DNA of 27,453 nt, taken from assembly GCA_021464525.1 (NCBI GenBank), contig JADRCO010000728.1, positions 1 through 27,453 of the forward strand, given 5' to 3'. The notes under the pieces are model-generated. The model did no database searches and was not told the origin of the DNA. It saw only the letters and a list, made by a program, of their open reading frames with translations. This DNA is from Rhizophagus sp. LPA8_4_AMF (Eukaryota; Glomeromycota; Glomeromycetes; Glomerales; Glomeraceae). This document shows, piece after piece, positions 17,533-27,453 of this stretch. Each line of letters begins with the position of its first letter. The stretch's first letter is position 1. The translations under genes and the position numbers were made by a program.

Positions 17533-18708
17533 AGCCACAGATAAAAAAAAACCACCGTGTACAGGGAGGCATCCCTACTATTAAAAATTAAGACAAATAA
17601 CAGAGGAACTTTGTTCGGTTTTGATAAAATATCTCTTACGGTCAATTTTCTATCTACAGTTTATAATCATGTACTGTATTTAGATTGCTAGTCGAGACGG
17701 AAATTAAGAATCCAATTTTTAATTAAAATGAATTTTGGTTCAATTTAATATAACATATTATTCTATATATTATTTTATTTTTGTCACTTTGCATGATGGG
17801 TAAAGAAATTATTCAACCATTTTATTAGATAAACCTTTTAATAACGTTTGAGGTTTTACACATCGTCATAATATCTAGTTTCACTTAGATAGTTATATAG
17901 ATTTAACAAATACATAGATAGTTTTAAAATATTTTTTTATAGTAGTGTTGTTTTAAACAATGCATCCATAGTAATATGGAGTTAGTAGAATAGAATTGTT
18001 CTATGTATTTCTTTACGTTATATTGTAAAACTTGTATTATTAATATGATATAAGAAATGTCAAAAAATAAAAAAATAAAAAAATATTTCTCTCATCAATA
18101 CTATAACAAATGTGATTTTTTGTAATTGGATGTTACAGTTGTTACACTCTTGCTGTGATCACGTGCAAATTCGTTCTTCAATTATTATTTTGGTCATGTG
18201 ATATGTTTCAACGTTTCAATCGTTTCATGTATTTTTTAATCGAAAATAAAATTTATTTCTCGCCAAATGTTAAATAGTAAATAATCTAAAGACTGCTTAA
18301 CATTATTTTTTATTTAATTTATAATTATATTTTACTGAAAAATTTTCTTGTTAAAATCCTAAATAATCAGTTGTATAATAGCCATCGGCATATTATTATT
18401 GTGATTTAAAACAATTAAAATCAGTTTTTTATTGTTTTAAAACGGTTTTTTTGTTTTAAAACATTGATCGGCATGTTATTATAGTAAAATTGCGTTAATG
18501 AATAAACAAACTTTTTTGTATTTTTAAGCAACTTTTCGTATTATAAGTTATCTTTCGCAGCTATATCAAAATTTAAGAATTCCAAAGAAGATTAGTGAAG
18601 TGGCATTTACTTAAATAATGTTTTGTTAATATTTCTTTGCATTTTTTTGCAGATTTACCTTTGGATTCTTGGTATTAATACACGTTGAAACTTTAGATTA
18701 GAAATATA
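17533..18708. other. AT-rich spacer with a short direct repeat
   Basis: No gene seen. GATCACGTG occurs at ~18157. A 15-16 bp direct repeat, ATCGGCATRTTATTAT, occurs at 18384 and 18467 (83 bp apart) around a TTTTAAAAC-rich, partly self-complementary segment. This may be the core of a decayed small transposon. Confidence 0.4.
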
Positions 18709-18740
18709 CATTCCCGCGCAAAAAGTTTAGGACCACCTTA
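18709..18740 (+). mobile_element. Tc1/mariner-like terminal inverted repeat, solitary
   Basis: After a TA dinucleotide, the sequence CATTCCCGCGCAAAAAGTTT followed by AGGACCACC closely resembles Tc1/mariner ends (pattern GCGCAAAAGTTT...GGACCACC), with TA as the expected target site. Orientation predicts the element body to the right. No inverted partner (GGTGGTCCTAAACTTTTTGC) is found in the window and no transposase frame follows, so this is a solo or truncated end. Confidence 0.55.
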
Positions 18741-18784
18741 TTTTTGATTATATTAAATAAAGTTTTATTCTTATTGATACTTGG

Positions 18785-18981
18785 TTTGAAAGTGATGAAA
18801 ACTAATAAATTTTATTAAAATAACGGAAATTAAATAATTTTATTGGAAATATAATAAATGCTTAATAATTAGAAAATATTAGAAAGATAGTTTGAAAATG
18901 ACGAATAAAGTGCTTAAAAAATTATAAATTAAATTTTATTGTAAATTTGTATTACGTAGTAAAGACTAATAAAGTGCTTAA
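18785..18981. repeat. Degenerate tandem repeat containing AATAAAGTGCTTAA
   Basis: AATAAAGTGCTTAA occurs at 18904 and 18968, with a variant AATAAATGCTTAA at 18853. TTTGAAAGTGATGAA (18785) and TTTGAAAATGACGAA (18891) are also related. The units are diverged and unevenly spaced (51, 64 and ~106 bp). The array lies just inside the Tc1-like terminus, so it may be subterminal repeat sequence of that element. Confidence 0.4.
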
Positions 18982-19040
18982 CGTTTGAAAACATTTTTAA
19001 AATATGTTTTAAAACGCCAAAAATGGTTTAAATCATGTTT

Positions 19041-19053
19041 TTTGCCATCCCTA
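19041..19053 (-). mobile_element. Possible hAT-type terminus
   Basis: On the minus strand the sequence reads TAGGGATGGCAAA, resembling the Ac/hAT end (C/TAGGGATG...). No matching opposite end or 8-bp target duplication could be found, and the motif is short. It lies 345 bp from the Tc1-like terminus, so the stretch between may be nested or chimeric transposon debris. Confidence 0.25.
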
Positions 19054-19340
19054 ATTATTATAAAAGTAAAAGCCATAAGTAAATTTTATTTAAATTAATA
19101 AATAGACGATTAATAAAGGTTTTAAAAAATCTATTAAAATTTCCGAAAAAAAGTATTACCGATTCATCTATAGCTTTTTAAAGTACTGTGTACAAAATTG
19201 TTGATTATATTTTTTTTTTTTAGTCTAATTTGTCCCAATGTTATCATCATATTCCTGTTTCGAAACATACCGATCAGAATGCATCGTATTCATCGCATTC
19301 TTCACTATTTAACTCATTTGATATGAATCATATGATTCTC

Positions 19341-19590
19341 AAATTAACAATTCTGAAATCTTTACACTTAGTATCCCCGGGTTTAAATTATCGGTATACC
19401 TATTTTCCTTCCAATTACTAATTCCACTCAAAATAAACCATTCTGAACTCTTTTACTTTTGTGATATTCCTGGATCCAAAGTTATCATTATCCCACCTTT
19501 TTTCAAGAATTAATTCCTTTGAAAATTTGAAATAATCCATTTGAAATCTTTTATGTTTGACTCTCAGGTTCAAAATTATTCAATTCAACT
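19341..19590 (+). repeat. Degenerate tandem repeat, three units of ~90-100 bp
   Basis: TTCTGAAATCTTTACACTT (19351), TTCTGAACTCTTTTACTTTT (19441) and TTTGAAATCTTTTATGTTTG (~19540) each begin a phrase that continues with TCCCCGGGTTTAAA, TCCTGGATCCAAAG and TCTCAGGTTCAAAA respectively, then an AT-rich part. The first unit is open in frame (ILKSLHLVSPGLN) and the second is nearly so (ILNSFTFVIFLDPKL). The array may derive from a protein with ~30-residue repeats that has decayed. A 63-codon frame over it starts only at TTG, so no CDS is called. Confidence 0.45.
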
Positions 19591-21402
19591 ATAATATTTA
19601 TCGGAGATGGTTACTTGAAACTCATAAAACGTATTGTACACGTTAATATTATTAATAGTTTATTTTATTATTCTTTTATTTATTTATTTTATTATTTCAT
19701 AATATTGTGGTGGAATTTAAACTTCAAATAAAATATTTACCAAGTTTACTATTTACATAAAAATATAAGTTCATGTATATCAAAACGGCAACATCTAAAA
19801 AAATTGTTAGAGAGTAAATATTTTAATTATTTACCGCATTTGCTTTTAGTCATCGCTTTAAATCTAATGAATTATGACGTTTACAGAATTATTGTATGTA
19901 AATTGCCAAATTTATATCTACTAAAGAACCAATGAGCTTGATCTAGAGTAAATGACTCACTATACTATGGAAATTCTCTTAAATAGAAAAACGTATAGCA
20001 AAGAACAATTTTAGAATTATGTGGATGGCAAAGAAAGTTTGCTGAAAATATGAGGAAAGGTATTGGAAATTCTCAAAATAAATTATTAATTCGTAAAGAA
20101 TTAATTGAATAAATTCAATATTTAATTCTTCGAGTAAATATAACTTAAAATTCAAAATTTTCTTATTACACAAGAGAAAATGATAAAAATTTCTTTTTAA
20201 AAAAGGCGATTTCACCTGTAAGCAAATCTTAATCCTGTATGAATTTATTAAAAGTATTATTCAAGGATTCTTTTAAGAAGGAAATGAAGTAATTGAAGCC
20301 TTACTTTGCTATGTGAAAATGTAAGGGAGCTATGAAAATTGTTAAAGACAGAATGGAATAATGGAATGAGAATTAGCTTAGTGATGCGTAATATTTCACG
20401 TTATTTTTAATAAGAAAATAACTTTTCTGGTCATTGTAAGAATTTAATAAAAAATTTTTTTTCATTTGCTAATAAATCAGCGAATATAAAAAAGTGAGTT
20501 TGTAATTTTTATCGATTCACAAAAAAATAAAAAATGATACAGTATAACGAAAAAAAAAAATCTTCTACTTTATATTTCGCTTTCTATGTACAGTATGTTG
20601 ATCTACTATTGTTAAGAAGAGATTATTGTTGCTAGAACACCAACTAAGACAATAAGGGCCTATACCTCGATAGACATAACATGCTTATGAAATATAATTT
20701 GTAATATTCTTATTTATTACTACCGTATTTTAAAAGAATAAAGTATAAAAACTGTAATAGCTTTTTTATAATAAGGTTATCTGTTATAATACGTGCTGTA
20801 TATTCTAGTCTACAAATTGTAGATTGTCACGATAACAATTTCAACCAGTTCAAATTAGACATCAAAATCATTTGCATTCGTACAAATTTACGAAAGAATT
20901 TAAAAAAATTTTGTAATTGCGCCTTACACTCGATCACGTGATTTAGAGCGAGCGAACATTTGCTGGCGTATTAAATTATATAAAGAAGTCAAATTTTGTC
21001 TTACATATAATACAAAGAACAAGAACATTTAGATATTAGCCAAAGGTTTATTCTAATATTGACATTGTTTATTGCATCAAATGATTCAATTTATCGCACT
21101 TGCGCTTATATTAATATACTAATTCGAAATTACATTAAAATTTTAGGTGTCGTATCAGCACCACCATATAGGTCTAAATAAATTCTAAAAATTATTTCAT
21201 TACATAATATAGCGATATATTTTGTAAAATTTATTATTATGTATCAAGTAATCATACGATCACAATAATTCTATATTGTATTTAAGATATTTCAATTATT
21301 TAACTAACGTAGTGTGAAAAATTTTATCACGAAATAATTACCTTCCTCATTCAAGCCGGACCCGATTCTAGCTTTCTAGATTAGATGTAAGAAAAAAATT
21401 GT
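19591..21402. other. AT-rich region, no supportable gene
   Basis: No intact gene. Plus-strand frame text around 19990-20310 has some protein-like phrases (ENMRKGIGNSQNKLLIRKEL) but five or more stops, close to what random sequence would give. CACGTG in the context GATCACGTGAT lies at 20935. TACAGTA sites are at 20538 and 20589. Confidence 0.4.
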
Positions 21403-21469
21403 GAGCAGAAGAGCTTACAATATATGACAAAAACATGGATAAACATGATGCTCTATGCGACTATGCGTG

Positions 21470-21990
21470 AAGGAAACATGAACATCCACATAACCCAAAG
21501 AAAATGTGATCATTGACAGTGTTGAACCTTTCCCATTACAATGTAATAGTAGCCAATGAAATGTCTGTTCATGTGAATCAGACAAGAAGTTTGCTATTGA
21601 CCTACAAGGACTGCCTGTGACTTTGCAACCTACAGCCAACAAGTTGGGAACACAAACTACTATACTATTATCCCAAAGAAGGATGAATAGTACACTCATC
21701 AACGGAGTTAACAGCAATCATTGAAATGCCTATCCATGTGGACGAGACAACCAGACATAAAGTTTGCTATTGGTCTACAAGGACTGCCTGTGACTTTATA
21801 TAGAACTGACTTGAGAATCTCTCCCATCTTCTTTTACTGTTATAAGGAAGACATAACTGATCCTTCCTAAAGTGATCTGTAGACCTTAAACAGGAGTATA
21901 CACTCGAAGAAGGAAGGATGTATTTCAAGTATATTTAGTTCAAAAGTGCGAACCTACAGCCAACAAGTAGGGAACACAAACTAATATGCC
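21470..21990 (+). pseudogene. Internally duplicated, GC-richer block of former coding sequence
   Basis: Within ~520 bp two phrases recur: TACAAGGACTGCCTGTGACTTT exists at 21603 and 21776 (173 bp apart; quoted in part, 20 of 22 bases: TACAAGGACTGCCTGTGACT), and AACCTACAGCCAACAAG at 21627 and 21951 (324 bp apart). In one frame the first copy reads KKFAIDLQGLPVTLQPTANK and onward through QTTILLSQRRMNSTL to a TGA. The second reads KFAIGLQGLPVTLYRTDLR and onward to a TAA; the third partial copy (EPTANK*GTQT) has a stop. Upstream of each copy a frame gives EMSVHVNQT or EMPIHVDET. Conserved peptide text despite DNA differences argues for former coding function. No family is recognised. The long minus-strand frame here (21415-21717) starts at TTG and is taken as a shadow. 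Confidence 0.4.
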
Positions 21991-22473
21991 TTATTGCACG
22001 TAATTTTAAATTGTGCACATACCTTCATTTTCTTTAAATCTCAGGTGTTTCTTCCAATAGTCTTCAAAAAAGTTTAATGTTCATATTGTATTACATATCA
22101 GCAGGTCCCTACGTCCGGTAAAAAAAAACAAAGAGAAATAATTTTCTTCAAATTATAAAGGAAAACAGAAAGACGAACCTATTAATTAGGAAAAGACATA
22201 CATTTCCGCTATAAGAATACTTTTTAAAAGTAGCCTCCCGAAAGTAAGTGCACTTTTATTCATGTTGATAATTCGCCGAATATCTTAGAGAACATAAAAT
22301 CATAATTTGGAAAAAAATATTGTTTCAAATATAGTTTGAAGCGTTTTAAGAAATCGGTAAGTAAAGAATGTTGATATTTGATTCGTAGTTTAAAAGGAAG
22401 GAAAGAAAGATCATATAGTGGCAACATGTCAATAGGCGATTTTTATTATTAAGATTTTATTATGAAGAAGTGT

Positions 22474-22506
22474 ATCGCGCATATCACGCATATCACGCAA
22501 CGCGCG
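22474..22506. repeat. 9-bp tandem repeat ATCRCGCAW x3 followed by CGCGCG
   Basis: ATCGCGCAT (22474), ATCACGCAT (22483) and ATCACGCAA (22492) are contiguous, then CGCGCG. It is an unusually CpG-rich run in an AT-rich setting, and CpG-rich runs could be methylation targets. Confidence 0.65.
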
Positions 22507-22576
22507 TAATTTATTTACTTACTGCGGACTGCGGGTTTTTACTACTATACAAAATCATCGTATTTTTATTTTGGTA

Positions 22577-22593
22577 ACGTCACGGAGTGACGT
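22577..22593. promoter_or_regulatory. Perfect inverted repeat ACGTCAC-gga-GTGACGT
   Basis: Seven-base arms with a three-base spacer contain back-to-back CRE-like halves (GTGACGT). It lies ~70 bp from the CpG-rich 9-bp repeat. It could be a bZIP-type binding site or a small hairpin; no adjacent gene start supports either. Confidence 0.4.
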
Positions 22594-23858
22594 AATTCAG
22601 TCTGTACATAGGAGCTACTGTATTTATTACTTTATAAATTCCAACAATAATTAGTAATTTTTTAATTTTAGCAAAATTTTATTATTATATAAGATTTAAT
22701 TAATACATCGCAAAAATTAAGTAACAATTAATATTTTTATTAATATGAAATAAACTATTAGAGTCCGTTTAACAATTAATTTTTTTAGACGAATGAAAAT
22801 GGGAGATAGATAATTTTCAACGGAGATTTGAAGCCAGTGTATCCATATATAAACTAAAAGACTTACTATTTCAGTCGAAGAATATGGTCTGAAATGTCAT
22901 ATCTATGTAGGTTGTTTAGGTTAATTACTTTATTTTTAGTAACCAAATGTGTTTTAATAGGGTATACAGTATAATTTTCGACTAAAATAATTCATCCCAA
23001 TTATTTAAACTATTATGTACACAATAAATTAAATATATATGTATAAATTATGGAACAATTATCAGTGAACAGAATTACTTGCTACATGTTATACTCCATG
23101 ATACTTCCATATCAGATGTGAAGAACACTACTAGTAACTTACATTGACAATTTTGGATAATTTGGATGTACTGTACGAAGACTATCCTCTTACAGGTACT
23201 TGTCTTGCTTTAATTTTTTAAAAAATATCCTAATGAAAATTATTATGAATTATCTTTGTAAAAAAATCGCACGATAAAATTACCATTGATAATACTGTCA
23301 GTAGATAATAGGCTCGTTGTCTTTCAATTCTATTAATTTGTAAACGAAATAAAAAGAAGACTGCTAATAATACAGTCTAGAACTACTTCAATTTCGTTAT
23401 GTAGTCCTTTGAATTCTGGCCCTACACTTTTTCAGCACATGAAATAACATATCGAAGAAAATTGGAATTTTCTTTGAAATTTCAAATGAAGAATCTCGTC
23501 TCGATACACTTTCTATTTAAAGTAGTAAGTAATATTTGTAATATTCCAAATTTTTGATTAATAGCGAGATATATAATTTAAAAATCCATGTAAAAAGTTA
23601 AGCGTACTAGGTCAATAATAAATCATAATAAACATCTGTTTTGGTTATTCACAGTCAATTTTTCACAATGAAAATTTTTTTTTATTTATCAAATCATATG
23701 ACTTTAATGCAAATTTTTTGTGACCGAAAGTTTATATATATCATCTTTAAAATTTTATGTTACGAGAATCTAAAATTTTTATTTGTCCGGCCTAATAAAA
23801 AATAAATAGATAAATTACTGTATATTATGGTTATGGTGATCATACTGAATCCGTGCTT

Positions 23859-24041
23859 TTAATGTTGCACATCCAAGGAACAATTTATCTTTCTAATACT
23901 TTCTAATTGTCTATTTCTTTGTTGCGTAAGATCAACAACCAACCTTCTTTGCTTTACGAATTCTTCCATGATGATATACAAACCCTTTTGACTTTGCATT
24001 TCGGTTAAGAAATACAGTAGTTCCGCAAGGTCATAACTCAT
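23859..24041 (-). CDS. Hypothetical protein or exon, 60 aa, charged and helical
   Basis: The first ATG is 24041-24039 and the stop is at 23859. The peptide is rich in Glu, Gln, Arg and Leu (MSYDLAELLYFLTEMQSQ, then EEFVKQRRLVVDLTQQRN) and likely forms long helices or a coiled coil. Such balanced composition is unlike chance translations of AT-rich DNA. The same frame continues upstream through one TGA (24059-24057) into EIDQVQFHQRLE, so it may be an exon interrupted by a single nonsense change or the start of a shortened gene. No family is recognised. Confidence 0.38.
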   Translation of the reverse strand: MSYDLAELLYFLTEMQSQKGLYIIMEEFVKQRRLVVDLTQQRNRQLESIRKINCSLDVQH

Positions 24042-24050
24042 AATTCTCAA

Positions 24051-24612
24051 AAATCATTCCAACCTCTGGTGAAATTGGACTTGATCAATTTCAGATTGTT
24101 TTCATAATTATAACTATCGATATTCAAATTATTCATTTCGTAAAATTGTAAAAAAGAAGAAATATTCGTATGAGAAAAAACACCCACAAATCAGGGATTT
24201 AAATCAGTAAATAATATTGTAATACAAACTTTAAAAAAATTTTGGTGGATTGCTGTAGAATAACAGACTCTTGATATTATTTATTGTGCATACTACCTAA
24301 AGAAGATAAAATAAGTTGCAGTATCTTTAGCCCATGCCATGTGAAAATTGAAAAGAAAATATTTAACTCGGATCTGAATAATTTAATAATGGGATTGACT
24401 TTAACTGATATGTTTAACAATCGTTTTTTTTTACGATTTTGTGATTTATTTATTTATTGAACCATGTGTTGCTTGGCGTAACTTGCATTTTGTCATTATT
24501 AATTATATATATACAACATAATTAGAAAATACGACCAAAAAACTTGCACAACAATATTTCATCTACATTTTTTATTTTTACTCTTTACTTATCATTTTTT
24601 ACTGAAGTTCAA
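24051..24612. other. AT-rich spacer
   Basis: No gene seen apart from the short upstream extension of the 23859-24041 frame. The stretch is A/T-rich up to the first recognisable codons of the decayed gene at 24613. Confidence 0.45.
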
Positions 24613-26255
24613 ATGAAATTAAAAGCAGCCATTTCAAAAAAATTAATTGTTGAGATATCTCTTCATTCTTCAGCAGAAATCATCTAACCATTAAATTTTG
24701 AAGGATATTGGTCAAAATATAGTAAATATAGCTTATAAAGCTATCTGCACTACCGACAAAAATTTTGTCTAGATGTTTCCCTTATCAGAGAAAGAGAGCA
24801 CTTGACTTCAAAACGGATATCAAAAGTATATTGGATGGAACAATGACATAAAATTAAACCATTTTGGATAAGCTGATGTATGTACAATTTAACATTACAT
24901 AAGGAATGTAAGCTTTACCTAATATTTTCCTTTCTTTACATTAAAATTAGAAGAAGAGTCGGATTATGTGAAAAATTTCTGGAAGGTAATAAAGCCTTAG
25001 TATCTTAACATCCATGTGTGTATCACTGATACTGCATCATATAATTTCAAAACTTTGTATCCAGTGTATCATAAGTTATAATTTTATCAATTGTTCAATA
25101 TAGTTAAGGTTGAATGCACTGGGTATTTTATTTCACACTGAAAAATAATTGAAAATTTATATTATTGATCTTTGACCAAGATCATTTTTCTTAAAAGAAC
25201 TACCGCAAGAAATTAATCAAAAGTACAATGAAGAACTAGATCACAGACTTAAGGAATAATTCCCAATCACATTCTAAATTTTATGTGAATTTTTAACAAA
25301 AGATTTAACAGCAGATGAATGGATGGATGAAATTAATGATTTAAGAGCTTCAAGCAACAAAAAAGAATGCCTATTACTAATAGCTTTAGTATGAATAATA
25401 AGGAGAACATTACCTCAATTGTAAGTTCAAAATTGATTTGTTCATTACTTGCATTATGCTCACTCATATTTTGTCTTTATACCTTTACTCAATATTTCTG
25501 CAATTGAAAGACAACATTTAAATGCTTTATACATCAATATATTAAATTGACCACAAATTCTGGCATTATTAAGGTGGATGCTTTGGCATATCGTCAAAAT
25601 AAATTATGAATATGGTGAAATTCCACCAAATTACATGAAGAAAATTCGACATGAATATGTGGGCAGGGTTGGCCATACATTGATCAATATGCCCATCAAG
25701 TGGTCACGCACTGCCACAGATTATTTAATTCAAGAGAGAAGGTAAAATAAGATATTTTTTCCTGTCAATACAGTTAAATATGAAATTATGTTCATTGAAG
25801 GAGCAATGAAGACCTGAGAAAAAGATGATAAAGAAGAATAAAATTATTAATAATTTAAGAAGATTATTTATGAAAATCATAGAAGCTACTAGTATTCTTT
25901 GATAGAAAAAAGCCTTCCATTTTTGGAGCTCAAAGATTCAAATTAAACTTGCATCTTTATGCATTAAATTTCTTCGGTATGTCACATTATTAAACTAATG
26001 ATGTCTTTTGCAAATATACTTATATATTTTATTTATAGGAAAATTCATATTACATGAAATTGACAATATAAAATTGCCTCGTGATTTTTCTGAGATGAAA
26101 GACATGGCTCCCTTCTATGAAGCAATATTTTTCCTTTTGTAGATGAAATAGTTCAATTACAAGCACATATTGGCAAATTACAGAAAATTATACAGCATTT
26201 ACAACAAGAAAATTCAGACCTTTCCAAAAAATTAAAGGAGTTGCAAGGGGAATGA
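24613..26255 (+). pseudogene. Decayed multi-exon gene with C-terminal coiled coil, unrecognised family
   Basis: Protein-like frames follow in order. 24613-24868: MKLKAAISKKLIVEISLHSS, later SLIREREHLTSKRISKVYWM; four stops. 25191-25745: a single frame of 184 codons with six internal stops against ~15 expected by chance, including TKDLTADEWMDEINDL, ISAIERQHLNALYINIL, LLRWMLWHIVKINYEYGEIP and EYVGRVGHTLINMPIKWS. 25904-25976 joins across a good 62-nt intron (GTATGT...TTATAG, 25977-26038) to LPRDFSEMKDMAPFYEA. After a one-base shift near 26125-26138 the tail DEIVQLQAHIGKLQKIIQHL and ENSDLSKKLKELQGE runs to TGA 26253, a clear coiled coil. The preserved splice sites and collinear frames show a former cellular gene or transposon ORF. 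I cannot name the family: no DDE, kinase or zinc-finger motif was found. Confidence 0.5.
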
Positions 26256-27453
26256 GACATTAATTTATTATATAAATGAAGAATATAGGTAATGGACATA
26301 CTGTATTTTCAGGTTCTGAGAATATAATAGACTTTAACAATTTTTATTTCATTTGTTAGCAAAAAATTCTGTGGTCTGTAGAGTATTTAAAGGAAACTCA
26401 ATCAGAAGATAGAATGTCAAGAACATCTTATGTAAGAAACTTAAATGTAATCAATGAAAGAATAAAGTGTCAACCTTCCTAGCATCATGCTATTACTAGT
26501 TACATTTTACGGAACATTTTTTAATTAAATTTTTTTAAATGAATTTTTTAATGAATTGAAATTTTTTTAAATTTTCTGATTTTTTTGAATTTTCTTTAAT
26601 TGCCAATTTGTTTAAAATCAGCACTATCATGAAATTTGATGATTGTATTATGATACTCGCTTTTATAATGAGCTATCAGATGAATTTTGGCTGGAATTCC
26701 TGGAAACAAGTAATTATTTAAATTTATAATATTAATACATGCGAAAATAATTTTTAATTAATTTTTCATATTTACATTGCTTATTTTTTAAATCATTACC
26801 AGCGAGTATATCGGGAACATAGAGTAAACAGTCGCTACAATGTAACTCCCCTTTTACCATAACAAGTGTGCAACTTTTTTGCTTACTCTATTTTCTTATA
26901 ATCTTCTGCATATGTATTATGAATATTATAACATATAAATAAGTTTTAATAATTTTAGTGTTTACAAATCTTGCAAAAAACGCAAAATAAAACTACAGTA
27001 CATCTGACGCGCGTATAATGTAAACTGCAATTTTTTTAGTATATTCTTTTTTTGGGTTTTTTACATATATCTGATATGGTATGATTTATATAAAATACAA
27101 TAAATACAATCTTTTGTAATTATAGTGTTTGTGTATTTATTTCCAAACGTTAAATTTCACACCGATTTTTTAAATAACGATAGTGCCGATCTTAGACGGT
27201 TCAGTGATTAACAACAAATTCCATAATTTTTAATTTTTTTGTTTTTTGTTTTTAACAAACTTTCTTCAAATTTTTCAAATAAATTTTTTTTTAACAAATT
27301 TTTTTAACAGAAAATTTCCGAAAATCCTGAAATTCCTTTACTTTTTAAATTTTATAATGAAATATTTAAAGAACATCATATGGGCCAATTTGACTCCGCA
27401 TGATACGTTTATATCACTTATGTGATAACAAAGAGATAGCATATTAGAATCAG
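26256..27453. other. AT-rich terminal stretch
   Basis: No gene seen. Positions ~26520-26600 and ~27220-27310 contain runs of AAATTTTT-type simple sequence. TACTGTA/TACAGTA sites lie at 26299 and 26994, the latter next to GACGCGCGTATA, which resembles the CpG-rich run near 22500. Confidence 0.45.

Larger units (their letters stand above)
21991..23858. other. AT-rich region with two GC-rich micro-features
   Basis: No intact gene. A short frame with a possible splice donor, LDNLDVLYEDYPLT followed by GTACTT, lies at about 23153-23200 but is too short to call. TACTGTA/TACAGTA sites lie at 22616, 22965, 23169 and 23816. Confidence 0.4.

Noticed and set aside
17409-17645. 78-codon minus-strand frame
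   Set aside because: It overlaps a better plus-strand coding remnant and reads as a low-charge hydrophobic shadow.
19979-20215. 78-codon minus-strand frame
   Set aside because: It is a hydrophobic AT-rich translation of chance length. The opposite strand also has weak protein-like text, so neither is supported.
21415-21717. 100-codon minus-strand frame
   Set aside because: It begins at TTG. The plus strand of the same DNA carries repeated, conserved peptide text, so the minus frame is most likely a shadow in a GC-richer block.
25742-25773. GT...AG pair that could be a 32-nt intron in the decayed gene
   Set aside because: It is shorter than any other intron in the window and joining across it gives an immediate stop.

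Overview
The window looks like nuclear DNA of an early-diverging fungus, most probably an arbuscular mycorrhizal (Glomeromycotina) genome of the Rhizophagus type. The support is the very high A+T content with long A and T tracts, genes split by short GT-AG introns (about 62-100 nt), and typical gene content: a secreted kelch protein with a C-terminal membrane anchor, a small secreted ML-domain protein, and a Crinkler-like N-terminal domain. The species assignment is inference from this style, not from a marker gene. There are no rRNA or tRNA genes and no CRISPR arrays.

The only dense coding stretch is about 2.7-10.3 kb, all on the plus strand. (1) 2704-4469 is a four-exon gene for a 507-residue protein that joins a Crinkler-type header (LWKV, YWSEQP, IHVFVD motifs, then a Lys-rich helix inside the header region) to a chymotrypsin-fold protease with a recognisable His278/Asp320/Ser433 triad. 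This is the most interesting gene in the window. (2) 7001-8591 is a six-exon kelch-repeat, single-pass membrane protein of 409 residues with three very small internal exons. (3) 9892-10344 is an intronless secreted ML-domain lipid-binding protein of 150 residues. Two products look secreted or surface-exposed and one is effector-like. No operon or direct interaction is implied.

The rest, roughly 17 kb from 10.4 kb onward plus the first 2.6 kb, is AT-rich and consists mainly of gene and transposon debris. It contains a MITE-like element with terminal inverted repeats (1996-2344), a Tc1/mariner-like terminus (18709-18740), a possible hAT-like terminus (19041-19053), two fragments of one unrecognised dispersed coding family (5057-5179 and 14946-15302), further decayed reading frames (10704-10913, 17283-17532), an internally duplicated block (about 21470-21990), and a decayed multi-exon gene ending in a coiled coil (24613-26255). 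On the minus strand there are a 149-residue ORF at 1256-1705 that is too long to expect by chance, a 60-residue ORF at 23859-24041 and an exon-like frame at 11551-11664.

At the scale of the whole window, two short motifs look over-represented by manual count: TACTGTA/TACAGTA (21 copies, including one perfect 16-bp palindrome) and CACGTG (7 copies, three within 220 bp, three in the context GATCACGTG). Protein-family calls come from reading motifs by eye. No database search was possible.
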